Source: a virus
DNA length: 28,033 nucleotides
Virus record (IMG/VR): IMGVR_UViG_3300035703_000357
Coordinates: 1-28,033 of that record
Direction: 5' to 3' (one strand)
How positions within the stretch are numbered: the first letter of the stretch is position 1; each line of letters starts with the position of its first letter. A program made the translations under genes and the position numbers. The notes below the pieces were generated by a model. The model made no database searches and was not told the origin of the DNA. It was given only the letters and a program-made list of their open reading frames with translations. Positions 1 through 7,438 of this stretch are shown in pieces.

Positions 1-990
1 AACGACTTCTTCAAACCAATACACGGGCTCTGACGCGCCTCGGTCAGATCGACCAATAATTGCGGTGTTGTTAAGCGTTTTTGAATAAAAACAACGCTTG
101 GCGTGCAGCAGCGTGCTGACATTTTGATATGCCCAGTTACCACTAAACTCCGACCGCCAAATTGCGTTGAAAACCTTGATGGCGGTGCCGCACTCCAAAA
201 ACACAAAGTCGCGGATAATTAACCCCGCGTTCAAAACGGATTCGTTCGGCGCGCTCCAGTTGCTAGATCCGCCATACGAGTTGCCTGGCATACCCGTTTC
301 AAAAATTGAATGGGTGCCGACACCGCCGCCTGTAATTGCAAACTTATTGCCTAAGAGCGTAACGCCATATCCTTTTGGGGGGATATATACCGTTGAGTTT
401 ACTTTTGCAGCGCCGCCGTTCGGGAAATAAACCGTGCCACCGTTTGGGCCAAGGCTGTCAATTGCATAACGAATTGCGTTACTAATGTCGTAGGTGCTTG
501 TGCCATTGATAATTGCGTCTTGTTCGCCCGGCGGTACAAAGTCCAACACGTTAACAAACTGGCGCATTTTATTTTGCGCATTGCTGTTAACGGCTCCAGT
601 ACCGGCCTGCAAAAACGTCACCGCACCCGCGTCCGCAACCGACGACGTTTGCGTCTGTACGGTTGAGAACTTAACGACCGCACCGACGTGCAACCCTTGC
701 GTGAACGTGACCGTATTGTTGTCGGTCTCGATGTACGACAGACCTTCGTACTGGTTCACGCCATCAACGAACACTTGAAGGTTGTTCGCGCCAGCCGCAT
801 AGGTCATTGTCGTCAGATTAAAGACAGTCTGACCGGCGGTTGCGTACTGGATCTCTTCAAAGCCCACATAGGTTTGGATGTCGCTGGCGTACGCTTTCTT
901 CGTCACGTTGTCCTGAACGACAACGAACAGATCCGTTCCTTCGACCGGACTGCTAACAAGCGGAAGATCAGAGATTTTAACGATTGCCAT
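1..990 (-). CDS. Tailspike / tail fibre with pectate-lyase-like beta-helix domain (3' end beyond window)
   Basis: An open frame of 330 codons begins at an ATG at 990 and runs off the left edge without a stop. Residues 1 to about 115 form a virion-attachment-like N-terminal domain with the pattern VFVDGVNQ, then VTFTQGL, then GAVVKF, which is common at the N-termini of phage tail fibres. From about residue 140 a pectate-lyase-3-like start appears: VLDFVPPGEQDA, AIRYAIDSLGPNGGTVYFPNGG and YIPPKGYGVTLLG, as in tailspikes that bind or cut surface polysaccharide. A GGAG lies 6 bases before the start, and the stop of the preceding 54-residue gene is adjacent. The catalytic and C-terminal parts are not in view, so depolymerase activity is inferred, not seen. 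An ordinary non-enzymatic fibre is the main alternative. Confidence 0.85.
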   Translation of the reverse strand, partial: MAIVKISDLPLVSSPVEGTDLFVVVQDNVTKKAYASDIQTYVGFEEIQYATAGQTVFNLTTMTYAAGANNLQVFVDGVNQYEGLSYIETDNNTVTFTQGLHVGAVVKFSTVQTQTSSVADAGAVTFLQAGTGAVNSNAQNKMRQFVNVLDFVPPGEQDAIINGTSTYDISNAIRYAIDSLGPNGGTVYFPNGGAAKVNSTVYIPPKGYGVTLLGNKFAITGGGVGTHSIFETGMPGNSYGGSSNWSAPNESVLNAGLIIRDFVFLECGTAIKVFNAIWRSEFSGNWAYQNVSTLLHAKRCFYSKTLNNTAIIGRSDRGASEPVYWFEEVV

Positions 991-993
991 TCA

Positions 994-1158
994 TCACTCC
1001 AGCAGCAGCATGCCGCCGTCTTCCTGAACCAAGTTGTCGCCCGCTTCAGTCAGCAAGTTGCCGACCGAGGCTCCGCTGTCACGCGTGCCTGAAAACAGCG
1101 TAACTACACCGGCTAGGCCGATAGCTACGCTGTTTCGCAGTGCGACACCCCAACTCAT
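994..1158 (-). CDS. Small hypothetical protein (54 aa) between structural genes
   Basis: A 54-codon ORF starts at an ATG whose bases overlap the stop of the upstream 100-residue gene (ATGA), which suggests translational coupling. It ends in two tandem TGA codons just before the tailspike start. The N-terminal half, MSWGVALRNSVAIGLAGVV, is hydrophobic and glycine/alanine-rich. The C-terminal half is acidic and ends in MLLLE. I do not recognise a characterised family. The first 25 residues could be a weak membrane segment or a buried structural helix. Its place inside the virion module suggests a small structural or assembly role, but that is inference from context only. Confidence 0.6.
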   Translation of the reverse strand: MSWGVALRNSVAIGLAGVVTLFSGTRDSGASVGNLLTEAGDNLVQEDGGMLLLE

Positions 1159-1457
1159 CGGATATTGATGGGCTTCGCGTAGATAGCGCCATCATCCGAC
1201 ACGCGGATTGCACTCACTCGCCAGGGCGCGCCAGTGCCTTGCGGCACGATAAACGGAATCGGCGTATACGCCGGGATCGGCGTGCTGCTGGTCGTCGCCG
1301 TGACGCCTTCGCCTACCAAAACGTAGCAGGGGGTCGTTGCCCACACCACCACGCCTTGCGGGCCAGCGTTCCACGTCGCGGTTGAGCCCGCCGTGCCGGT
1401 GTAGGAGACCGTGCGGCCCGGAAATACACCGTCAGCCAGAGGATTAAGAAGTTCCAC
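1155..1457 (-). CDS. Hypothetical structural-module protein (100 aa)
   Basis: The start is a GTG at 1457 preceded by GAGG with an 8-base spacer, which supports this start. The protein is rich in Thr, Ala, Gly, Val and Pro, with no Lys cluster and no membrane segment. It reads as a small all-beta protein, with alternating segments such as TVSYTGTAGSTATW and GVVVWATTPCYVLVG. It lies downstream of the ferritin-like gene and overlaps the 54-residue gene by 4 bases. The beta-rich composition and position between portal and tailspike fit a head decoration or head-tail joining protein, but no family is recognised. Confidence 0.7.
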   Translation of the reverse strand: MELLNPLADGVFPGRTVSYTGTAGSTATWNAGPQGVVVWATTPCYVLVGEGVTATTSSTPIPAYTPIPFIVPQGTGAPWRVSAIRVSDDGAIYAKPINIR

Positions 1458-1467
1458 TATAATTACC

Positions 1468-1830
1468 TCACGCTAAGAAGCGTAGCTTATAAATCGTCGT
1501 CAGATACAGCGTAAAAATTTCATCCATCAAGTTCTGCAACGGAGAATCCTCCTTGTCGCAGACCTTGTAGCGCATCTCTTCCAACGTCTTTAACTCATCC
1601 TGCAAAAATTCCAGTACGTTGTTGGTTTTCTTAGCTGATTGCAAGGCAATCGGCCCGATCAACCCATACCGGCCTTGGTAGGCTTCAGCAAAGTCGTCTG
1701 CCAAGGGAATAATCCCCTCGTAAAACTTCTGCAACGCCTTGTGTTTTGCGTAGTTACGGGTATTTAAGTGCGTGGAATGGGTTACATCCCGCGCCAAAAA
1801 CAAATGCCCTATAAAGACTTCACAGGTCAT
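1468..1830 (-). CDS. DUF5856-like, predicted ferritin/Dps-like helical protein
   Basis: This 120-residue, almost entirely helical protein carries the pattern I associate with the phage DUF5856 family: FIGHLFLARDVTHSTHL, then YAKHKALQKFYEGI, then DDFAEAYQG. His at 9, 18, 21 and 30 and acidic residues near 45-50 are spaced like metal ligands in ferritin-like four-helix bundles, and members of this family are predicted to adopt that fold. Whether it binds iron or DNA is not shown. The ATG at 1830 overlaps the portal stop by 4 bases (ATGA), so it is probably translated with the portal. Possible roles are a virion-associated component or protection of DNA from oxidative damage. Both are inference. 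Confidence 0.75.
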   Translation of the reverse strand: MTCEVFIGHLFLARDVTHSTHLNTRNYAKHKALQKFYEGIIPLADDFAEAYQGRYGLIGPIALQSAKKTNNVLEFLQDELKTLEEMRYKVCDKEDSPLQNLMDEIFTLYLTTIYKLRFLA

Positions 1831-3995
1831 TGCGGTACACCTTCAGGCGGCACGGCCATCTCCCGTGGGGCAGACGGCGCAACCAGTTCCCCAGTTGACA
1901 ACATGCCACTCAATGTGCCCATCACAATATCCTGAATCTGCTCTTCGTTCAAGCCACTCTCAACCGCCTTAATGCGGTCGGTCTCGGCTTGGTACGCCTT
2001 GACCTGCGCCTCAAACTCCTTGACCTGCACTTCACGGGCGTCCATCGACTGCTGAATGTTCTGGAGCATTTGCTGCATCATCTGCATCTCTTGCGCCATT
2101 ACTTCCATCTGCTGATTGGCCGCCTGTAGCGCCGGATCTTCCTCATCCGCGAGCAGCTTCGGATCAATCATCTTCTGAAGCCGCTTGGCGATCTCCTGAG
2201 CGCCCGGCCAATCCATGTTCTTAACGAACAGGTCGCCAGCCACGCCCCAGAGGTTCGGGTTGGCTTGCAGAATCTGGCTCATCGCGTCCATTGCTTCCTG
2301 ACGCTTGGTGGCATAGGACGGGCCGGTCGTAACCGCCACATCGTACTTACCGACCGACGGGTTGTAAATCTTTTCAATCACAACGCCCGCCTCGTCCATG
2401 ATCTTGCGCACGGGTTGCGGCTGCATCGGGTCAATACGAACGGTCGAAGTCTCGCCGTCCATGCCGATGATGCGCGCAATGCGCTGCGTGTCATAGATCT
2501 TAGGAATAAGGTCAACGAGTTGACGCGTGCCGTAGCGAATGGCGCGAGCTAGGTTGTCTACGAAGTGGTATGTACCTGTGTCGCCTTGCTTCTCACGCGC
2601 CAAGATGGCCCGACCCGAACGCTCGTTAGACGTGGCGCCGAGGCTGGAGTCATATTGTCCCGTTGTTGCCTTAATGTCGTCCGCAGCGCCCATTTTCGCC
2701 TGAATCAAGCCTGTTTGGGCGAGCGGCGGCGGGGCGCGTTGCGGCAGCGGTAGGACGTTGCCCTGACCGTCTGTAACGTCTGGATTGACCTCCAAGTACG
2801 GCCAGTTGGTCGTGTTGGCGGTCTTCCATTGGGTCTCGTAGCCCTCAAACTGCCCGCCGTAGCCGATGAACGGCGCCTTCGGGGCAAGGGCGAGCATCTC
2901 AGCTTCCTGCGACACCCAATAGTTGTACATGCGCTGCGCGTCCTTGGCGTTACGCACGAGGCCCGAGGTGTAGAGACGCCCCTCAACCTCAAACTCGTTG
3001 CCAATGACGCGGATGACCGGGATCCATTTGCCCGGCCATTCTTGCTCTTCAAGGATCTCGTAGCCGTTGGTCTTGATCCACTTGACGCGCACGATGTCCA
3101 CTTCGCGTGAACGGATCGGCTTCAAGCCCAGCATCTCCAATTCTTTGGCTTCAGGCGAGTCCGCAAAAGCCGTTTGGTTGCCGGGGTACAGGTTTAATTC
3201 CGCTTTGGAGTGTTCTTTGTAGAAATACTCCGCAATGCGCACCGTATCTTCGTTAATCCACTGCTGTAAAGCCGCATCGCCCACACCACGAACGGTGACG
3301 GACGAGATCGGCTCTGCATTTGGGAACAAACGCTCAAAGTCAACCTTGGGCACATCTTCGGTAATGAAGCACCACTCCGCATCTGAGCCACACGGGTCTT
3401 GGATCATCGGATCCATGTACACGCTGAAGCTGTTGCGGATGCGACCGATGCGCAGGTCTTGATCAAACGTGTTCTCGTCGCAGTATTCCGTCAAAATGCG
3501 GAAATACCCTTCACCGTAGGTGACTTGGTTGTCACAAGCGGTGTCGTACGCTACGTCGGCATCTGAGATGTACTCAATGTGCCGTACGATGCCGTCAAAA
3601 ATTTCAGCGACTTCAACGTCGGCCTTGTCGTCTACAGGTATGACTTTGCCGGAGGGCCGGTTTTGTCGCTGATCGTTGGTGACTTGCCGGACGTGCTGCG
3701 GCAGTTTGTTGATGGTCAGACACGGACGTGCATTGACCGTCTGGCCTTGCACCGAACCGCGTGTCGCCAACACATCCTGCGGCCATTGCCACTGGTTGTC
3801 CGGGCTGCCTGCCATGAAGCGCAGGTCGTCAAGTTCATCCTCGCGGCTGTCTGAGTACGCCGCGAGCGCCATCTGCATCCGACTGCGGGCAGTGGCTAGA
3901 ATATCGGCAGGATCACGCGACTTCTTGCCGCGATCTTCGGGCGTGTTGGACACATAGCCCGCGCCCTTGATCCCTGTAGGGTCGTTGCGTGCCAT
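1827..3995 (-). CDS. P22-like portal protein
   Basis: At 722 residues it is nearly the length of the P22 portal (725). The N-terminal part carries portal-like segments such as INKLPQHVRQVTNDQRQNRP (about 97-116), a GEGYFRI segment, and DPMIQDPCGSDAEWCFI. A long C-terminal region from about residue 620 is very rich in Gln and Met and predicted to be coiled coil, matching the extended barrel helix of P22-type portals. The portal forms the dodecameric vertex ring through which DNA is packaged and ejected, and it docks the terminase. The start ATG overlaps the stop of the upstream 46-residue gene (TAATG). The order terminase, small basic genes, portal supports the assignment. Confidence 0.93.
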   Translation of the reverse strand: MARNDPTGIKGAGYVSNTPEDRGKKSRDPADILATARSRMQMALAAYSDSREDELDDLRFMAGSPDNQWQWPQDVLATRGSVQGQTVNARPCLTINKLPQHVRQVTNDQRQNRPSGKVIPVDDKADVEVAEIFDGIVRHIEYISDADVAYDTACDNQVTYGEGYFRILTEYCDENTFDQDLRIGRIRNSFSVYMDPMIQDPCGSDAEWCFITEDVPKVDFERLFPNAEPISSVTVRGVGDAALQQWINEDTVRIAEYFYKEHSKAELNLYPGNQTAFADSPEAKELEMLGLKPIRSREVDIVRVKWIKTNGYEILEEQEWPGKWIPVIRVIGNEFEVEGRLYTSGLVRNAKDAQRMYNYWVSQEAEMLALAPKAPFIGYGGQFEGYETQWKTANTTNWPYLEVNPDVTDGQGNVLPLPQRAPPPLAQTGLIQAKMGAADDIKATTGQYDSSLGATSNERSGRAILAREKQGDTGTYHFVDNLARAIRYGTRQLVDLIPKIYDTQRIARIIGMDGETSTVRIDPMQPQPVRKIMDEAGVVIEKIYNPSVGKYDVAVTTGPSYATKRQEAMDAMSQILQANPNLWGVAGDLFVKNMDWPGAQEIAKRLQKMIDPKLLADEEDPALQAANQQMEVMAQEMQMMQQMLQNIQQSMDAREVQVKEFEAQVKAYQAETDRIKAVESGLNEEQIQDIVMGTLSGMLSTGELVAPSAPREMAVPPEGVPQ

Positions 3996-4135
3996 TATTT
4001 GCCCTTCTTGCCTTGTGCCCGACGCTTGACCGAATACGCGATGGCGACAGCCTGCTTTTGCGGCTTGCCGGCTTTCATTTCAGCCTTCACGTTCTTGCGG
4101 AAAGCCGCTTTACTCGCTGATTTAACGAGGGGCAT
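3995..4135 (-). CDS. Small Lys-rich phage protein (46 aa)
   Basis: A 47-codon frame starts at an ATG at 4135 and ends in a TAA that overlaps the portal ATG (TAATG). The product begins MPLVKSASKAAFRKNVKAEM, followed by KAGKPQKQAVAIAYSVKRR and a Lys/Gly tail. The GKPQKQAVAIAYS segment resembles a motif seen in many very small phage proteins near terminase and portal genes, loosely DUF6496-like. It has no acidic patch and no Cys, and is strongly basic. It may bind DNA or act in head assembly, but no function is established. The overlap with both neighbours makes it a credible gene despite its size. Confidence 0.75.
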   Translation of the reverse strand: MPLVKSASKAAFRKNVKAEMKAGKPQKQAVAIAYSVKRRAQGKKGK

Positions 4136-4326
4136 TAGCGCATCCGTCCACGGTTGCGCATCGGCATCGGCGAAGGCCGAAAATCCGTCGTTGTACGTAC
4201 GATGTCCTCAGACACGCGCTTGCGCGGCATGGGCATACGGGGCTGTTTGGCCGCCGAAGCAGAGGGTTTTGCCAACATGTCGCCGATGGTTGCGCCTGGA
4301 GAGACGCCGATAGGGCCAAATCGCAT
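4135..4326 (-). CDS. Small basic Pro/Met/Arg-rich protein (63 aa)
   Basis: The ATG at 4326 opens a 63-codon frame whose stop overlaps the start of the next gene (TAATG). It begins MRFGPIGVSPGATIGDMLAK and ends in a low-complexity Arg/Met/Pro tail, MPMRNRGRMR. There is no recognisable domain. It is one of four consecutive tiny basic proteins between the large terminase and the portal. Stop-start overlap on its 3' side and only two bases to the upstream gene argue that it is real. A role in packaging or as a minor head protein is only a guess from position. Confidence 0.6.
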   Translation of the reverse strand: MRFGPIGVSPGATIGDMLAKPSASAAKQPRMPMPRKRVSEDIVRTTTDFRPSPMPMRNRGRMR

Positions 4327-4328
4327 GA

Positions 4329-4484
4329 TTACTTCCTCTTTTTAGCCGTTTTAGCCGACTCGCGGAACGCCTTAGCCGTTGGAGCCCCCTTGGCCCCCGG
4401 TTTGCGCATCTTTTCGCCCGATCCGGCCTTGATCCGTTCGCGTTTAGCGTGAATGTTAGCGTATAGACCGCGTTTGCTCGCCAT
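4329..4484 (-). CDS. Small Lys/Arg-rich phage protein (51 aa)
   Basis: The frame opens with MASKRGLYANIHAKRERIKA, continues with GSGEKMRKPGAKGAPTAKAF and ends in a Lys-rich tail. The GLYANIHAKRxRI and SGEKMRKPG patterns recur, as I remember them, in many unnamed small phage proteins encoded beside terminase and portal genes. It is very basic, with no Cys and no membrane segment. The SD is weak (GGAAGTG region), so translation may depend on coupling from the DUF6321-like gene one base upstream. Function unknown; nucleic-acid binding is plausible from composition. Confidence 0.72.
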   Translation of the reverse strand: MASKRGLYANIHAKRERIKAGSGEKMRKPGAKGAPTAKAFRESAKTAKKRK

Positions 4485-4485
4485 G

Positions 4486-4749
4486 TTAGCCACACTTCCA
4501 GCGTCTGAGCGACGCTTTTGCTCGTTCAGCCGGCCCCTTGGCCTTAGCCACCACGCCTTTCATTCTGGCACAGAACGACTTCTTGCGTCCTGCGTCCGCC
4601 TTCGTCTTCGGGCTCGGCGCTGGCGCCTTCAAGTTGCTGCCCGTCGCCCGATTGTACTTGGCGCGGCCCTTGGCCGTGAGCCCCGCACCCTTTGATACGG
4701 GCTGCTTCTCACCGCGACCGACTGACAGACTGACCGATTTGCGTGCCAT
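4486..4749 (-). CDS. DUF6321-like small basic protein with Cys residues
   Basis: I chose the ATG at 4749 (MARKSVSLS...) because it overlaps the terminase stop as TAATG. A longer frame from 4764 would overlap the terminase gene further. The 87-residue product carries the signature GLTAKGRAKYNRATGSNLKA, then a Lys-rich stretch, KSFCARMKG, and a C-terminal RRWKCG. These match my memory of the DUF6321 family. The two Cys (in FCARM and WKC) are conserved-looking and could bind metal or form a disulfide. The family is found next to phage terminases, but its function is unknown. Confidence 0.78.
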   Translation of the reverse strand: MARKSVSLSVGRGEKQPVSKGAGLTAKGRAKYNRATGSNLKAPAPSPKTKADAGRKKSFCARMKGVVAKAKGPAERAKASLRRWKCG

Positions 4750-6275
4750 TAGGCGCCCATCCAACTGTTAGTGACCCCGCCCCCGTCCGACATGCGTAGG
4801 GTGCGCGGTCGTTCCCGATACTCGCGGGTCGCTAGCGGATAGGCGAAGGTGACGGCGAGCGCGTCAGCCGCATCGGGCGACGCCAGTCCTCTAGCCTTCA
4901 TCTCCTTTTTGCCTTCCAAAAAGATCGTCCCCGACGAGTTCGGCTTCGTGTGCGGGCCAACGAGGTCGCTCTTAAGCTGTCGGTCGTTCGGGATGCTCGC
5001 CGAGCGTAACCACTCGCGCATCTCGCCCCACATCTCCGCTCGCTTATTGCCCCACATCACAGGGTTCTTGGCCTTCCAGCCAAAGTTTACCCCACGCACC
5101 TTATACCGCTGCTCTTTTAGCCGGTCAAGTATGCCGTAGCCTAGACCGCCTTCGTCGATGACTGTGAGCGCTGGGTTGTACTCTTCGATAGCGTCGATCA
5201 CGCGACCGACGGTCGTCATCGTATCGTCGCCTTGGTAGCGCTTGATCGCTATGATGTCGCGGCCTTGTCGCACGAGGATGACCGTCGAGTCTGCTCCACT
5301 TCGCGCAGGATCGACTCCGATAACGCGTGGCGCGCTCTCGTCCTTGTACCGTGGCCGTTGCATAGCCTCATCAACAATTCGAGGAGCAATGAACTGGTCG
5401 TCGCCATCCGAAGGGAACTCGCCGTAGACCTCGACTCGGGCTTGGGTGCTGTCGGCGCCGTACTCGGCGATGATCTGCTCGTAGACGGCTTTATCCGTAT
5501 CTTCAACTTGCCGGGCGTCGATGTTTTGCGAACGCCAGAAGGCTCGCTTGCCGTTGAAGCACTCATAGAAGTACCCCTCGTTGCGACGTGGGTTGCTGAA
5601 CGCACACCAGAAGCGGTGTGGTGTGTTCTCCGTAAAGAAGCCCGCCGTGACCGACCAGATGGCGTCCGGTATGCCCGACGCCTCGTCGAAGATGACCATC
5701 ACGCCGTCGTGGTTGTGCACGCCCGCGTACGCGTCAGGGTTCTCCTCCGACCACAGCCGCCCCTCGACTGACCAGTAGCGCGTACCTTTCTTGAGGTCAC
5801 GCTCCACCAGTTCTGCCAACCATTTGGCGGGCATGACCCGCGTGGCGGACACCTCAAACCAATGACTGTTGATCAGCAGCGCCAGCCACTTAGTCACCTC
5901 GGCCCATGTGACCGAGCGTAGCTGCGCTTCCGAGTTGGCCGACACGATGGTCGTCGAACCTATGCGCGTTGATAGCATCCACAGGATCAGCCAACTGACC
6001 AGCGCCGACTTGCCGATACCGCGCCCCGAAGCTGTCGCCATGCGCAGCACCTCGTACTGGGTCGCGCTCTTGTTGCGGGCTATGTGCGCGGCGATGTCCC
6101 GCAGCACTTGGCGCTGCCACTTGCGCGGGCCCGCGAAGTGCTCCAGCGGCGTGCCCTTCTGCCCCCACGGGAACGCAAACAGCACGAACGCCTCCGGGTC
6201 GTCCTTGAGGGAGGGCGACCACAGGCGCGTCATCAGCGCCTCTTCTTCTGTTGCGCTATAGATTGGCGTCTGCAT
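4749..6275 (-). CDS. terL: Terminase large subunit (ATPase-nuclease)
   Basis: The 508-residue packaging motor shows an N-terminal ATPase with Walker A SGRGIGKS at 83-90 and Walker B VMVIFDEAS at 192-200. The C-terminal RNase H-like nuclease has acidic residues in GVDPARSGADS (D322), VIDEGG (D374) and SPDAADALAVTFA (D468, D471). All key residues are present. The enzyme cuts concatemeric DNA and drives it through the portal. It overlaps the small terminase gene by 20 bases upstream and the DUF6321-like gene downstream (TAATG). Packaging mode (headful or cos) cannot be told from the sequence; headful would be typical for P22-type phages. Confidence 0.95.
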   Translation of the reverse strand: MQTPIYSATEEEALMTRLWSPSLKDDPEAFVLFAFPWGQKGTPLEHFAGPRKWQRQVLRDIAAHIARNKSATQYEVLRMATASGRGIGKSALVSWLILWMLSTRIGSTTIVSANSEAQLRSVTWAEVTKWLALLINSHWFEVSATRVMPAKWLAELVERDLKKGTRYWSVEGRLWSEENPDAYAGVHNHDGVMVIFDEASGIPDAIWSVTAGFFTENTPHRFWCAFSNPRRNEGYFYECFNGKRAFWRSQNIDARQVEDTDKAVYEQIIAEYGADSTQARVEVYGEFPSDGDDQFIAPRIVDEAMQRPRYKDESAPRVIGVDPARSGADSTVILVRQGRDIIAIKRYQGDDTMTTVGRVIDAIEEYNPALTVIDEGGLGYGILDRLKEQRYKVRGVNFGWKAKNPVMWGNKRAEMWGEMREWLRSASIPNDRQLKSDLVGPHTKPNSSGTIFLEGKKEMKARGLASPDAADALAVTFAYPLATREYRERPRTLRMSDGGGVTNSWMGA

Positions 6276-6732
6276 GAGCGTCCGTCGTTACGTAGGAGGG
6301 CAGGGTGGAGGGCGTGTGCTCTAGTGCAGCCTGTGTAGCCTGCAATACTCGGCCGTTAATGACGCGAGACTCCGCCTCTTGCAGCGCGGCAGTGATGCTG
6401 ATCTGCTGCGTGACATCGACCTGGACAGCGGTCTTGGCCGTCCAGCCATGCACGTGCTGGAGGATAGCCAGAGCAGCCTTTGAATCGCCATTGCGAGCCG
6501 CGTCACGCAACTGCCTCGCAGCCTCAGATTCACTATCCGCACGCCCCTTCGCCTCAGCCATCGCAGCCATCGGATCTAACTCACAGAGCCGGCGGTACTC
6601 CACAGGGAGCATCCCGGCAGCCAGAGCAAGACTATCACCCTTAAGACCGAGTGCGGCGGCTTCGTAGATGTCGAGCAGGCGCTGCTCGGTGGCCTTAATC
6701 TCGCGGGTCGTCAGCGGGAGCGATTTGAACAT
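6256..6732 (-). CDS. terS: Terminase small subunit (putative)
   Basis: A 158-residue protein lies immediately upstream of the large terminase with a 20-base overlap. Residues 16-50 (TEQRLLDIYEAAALGLKG then LALAAGMLPVEYRRL) look like a helix-turn-helix. A following Ala/Glu-rich helical segment ends at AALAILQHVHGWTAK, a pattern typical of TerS-type proteins. The C-terminal 50 residues are low-complexity Ala/Gln/Thr. TerS recognises the packaging site and stimulates the large subunit. Identification rests on size, HTH and gene order more than on a specific signature. The SD upstream of the ATG at 6732 is weak (TAGAG). Confidence 0.8.
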   Translation of the reverse strand: MFKSLPLTTREIKATEQRLLDIYEAAALGLKGDSLALAAGMLPVEYRRLCELDPMAAMAEAKGRADSESEAARQLRDAARNGDSKAALAILQHVHGWTAKTAVQVDVTQQISITAALQEAESRVINGRVLQATQAALEHTPSTLPSYVTTDAHADANL

Positions 6733-7124
6733 GCGCCAGAACTCTAGCCGCGTTGTAAATAAAAAACAAGCGATGTGCAGGGTTCACCTGCCGGGAGGCC
6801 GCGATCCCGAACAACCGTCGGGCCTGTGTGCCGGGGCGGAGATTGCCTTAGATGGTGGGCCATGGCCCTTCAGCTACCTCCCGGTCGCTACGTGCGCATC
6901 ACGTCAGACATCGCTAATAAAGGATAACTGCAAATCGTTTATTAGCAAAGCGCGTTAGTAAAGGATCGTAACATTTTGGGTTACAGGCTTGTGGCGGAAA
7001 GATAAAAAATTTTTTGTGACCCCTTAGTAAAAATGACCGGCCACCCCTTCGGCCCTACCCCCCCCATCGCTTGCAACAAAATCCTATTAGCCTGGCGTTG
7101 TGGGCAGTGTGGCTACGCCCACAG
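6733..7124. other. Intergenic region with inverted repeats and AT-rich segment
   Basis: About 390 bases with no convincing gene. Contents: a GCAGG/CCTGC stem at 6777-6791; a GC-rich block to about 6900 containing the palindrome GGGCCATGGCCC; a perfect 9-base inverted repeat GCTAATAAA (6913-6921) / TTTATTAGC (6938-6946); two further TTAGTAAA copies near 6955 and 7025; an A6T6 tract at 7004-7015; an 8-C run near 7058-7065; and an inverted TGTGGGC/GCCCACA pair at 7099-7123, directly after the regulator stop. The region lies upstream of the terminase operon and downstream of the regulator gene, so it probably holds late-operon control signals. No strong sigma70 promoter was seen; TTGCTA-16-TATCCT on the minus strand within the inverted repeat is a weak candidate. 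Confidence 0.6.
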
Positions 7125-7358
7125 CTATAGGTAACGGACTAAGCCCTTAGTCGTTATGCGCAGATGATGTTTGCTTGCACGCACGTGCAGCGCGTTGCCG
7201 ACTCGCTCGATGGTGATAGGCCCCGACTCGCTCACTAGCAGGCTGAGGACGCGGGCCTGCTTGCGTGTGATCAGATCGAACGCGAGCAGGTTGTCCAGGG
7301 CTGCGAGCAACTGATCAGGTTGCGAAATGGCGAGCGGTTCTGTGGGTTTTGTGGTCAT
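7125..7358 (-). CDS. Small winged-helix / MarR-like transcription regulator
   Basis: I place the start at the ATG at 7358 because AGGAT lies 7-9 bases upstream. The frame is open further upstream but would run through promoter-like sequence. The 77-residue product has a helical N-terminus (LLAALDNLLAFD) followed by LITRKQARVLSLLVSESGPI and TIERVGNALHVRASKHHL, then ITTKGLVRYL. This reads as helix, helix-turn-helix and short wing, as in minimal MarR/wHTH repressors. It is the only leftward gene facing the divergent rightward early operon and sits beside repeated operator-like sites, including one overlapping its own start codon. Autorepression and control of the early promoter are therefore likely, but inferred. 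Confidence 0.7.
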   Translation of the reverse strand: MTTKPTEPLAISQPDQLLAALDNLLAFDLITRKQARVLSLLVSESGPITIERVGNALHVRASKHHLRITTKGLVRYL

Positions 7359-7394
7359 GTGGGCAATCCTCGTGGGGTCGGGAAAGGAAGCCCG

Positions 7395-7423
7395 AAAATA
7401 CCAGTTTTTAAGTTTGTGGGCAA
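7395..7423 (-). promoter_or_regulatory. Candidate leftward promoter for the regulator gene
   Basis: On the minus strand TTGCCC (7423-7418) and TATTTT (7400-7395) are separated by exactly 17 bases, and a TGG extends the -10 box (TGGTATTTT). Transcription would start near 7388, giving a 5' leader of about 30 bases with the AGGAT ribosome site before the ATG at 7358. The -35 box lies inside a TGTGGGCAA motif, and a perfect palindrome lies just upstream. Each box matches consensus at only four of six positions, so this is a reasonable but unproven call. Confidence 0.4.
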
Positions 7424-7424
7424 T

Positions 7425-7438
7425 GTGGTCATGACCAC
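7425..7438. promoter_or_regulatory. Perfect 14-base palindrome GTGGTCATGACCAC (operator candidate)
   Basis: A perfect dyad immediately upstream of the leftward -35 candidate. Related sites are TGGTCATGACTA at 7639-7650, upstream of the rightward promoter, and a half-site GTGGTCATG at 7351-7359 that includes the start codon of the regulator. Recurrence at both promoters is what marks it as an operator. Confidence 0.55.

Noticed and set aside
5232-5771. 179-residue plus-strand frame inside the large terminase gene
   Set aside because: Complementary-frame shadow of a strong conserved gene. GC-rich coding sequence often leaves the opposite frame open.
6668-6958. 96-residue plus-strand frame across the start of the small terminase gene
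   Set aside because: Antisense to a real gene for part of its length, odd Cys/Ser/Arg composition and no ribosome site.
6981-7067. 28-codon ATG frame on the minus strand in the terminase leader
   Set aside because: It has no SD, opens in a homopolymer run of eight G and crosses the A6T6 element. I found no support beyond an open frame, so it is treated as intergenic.
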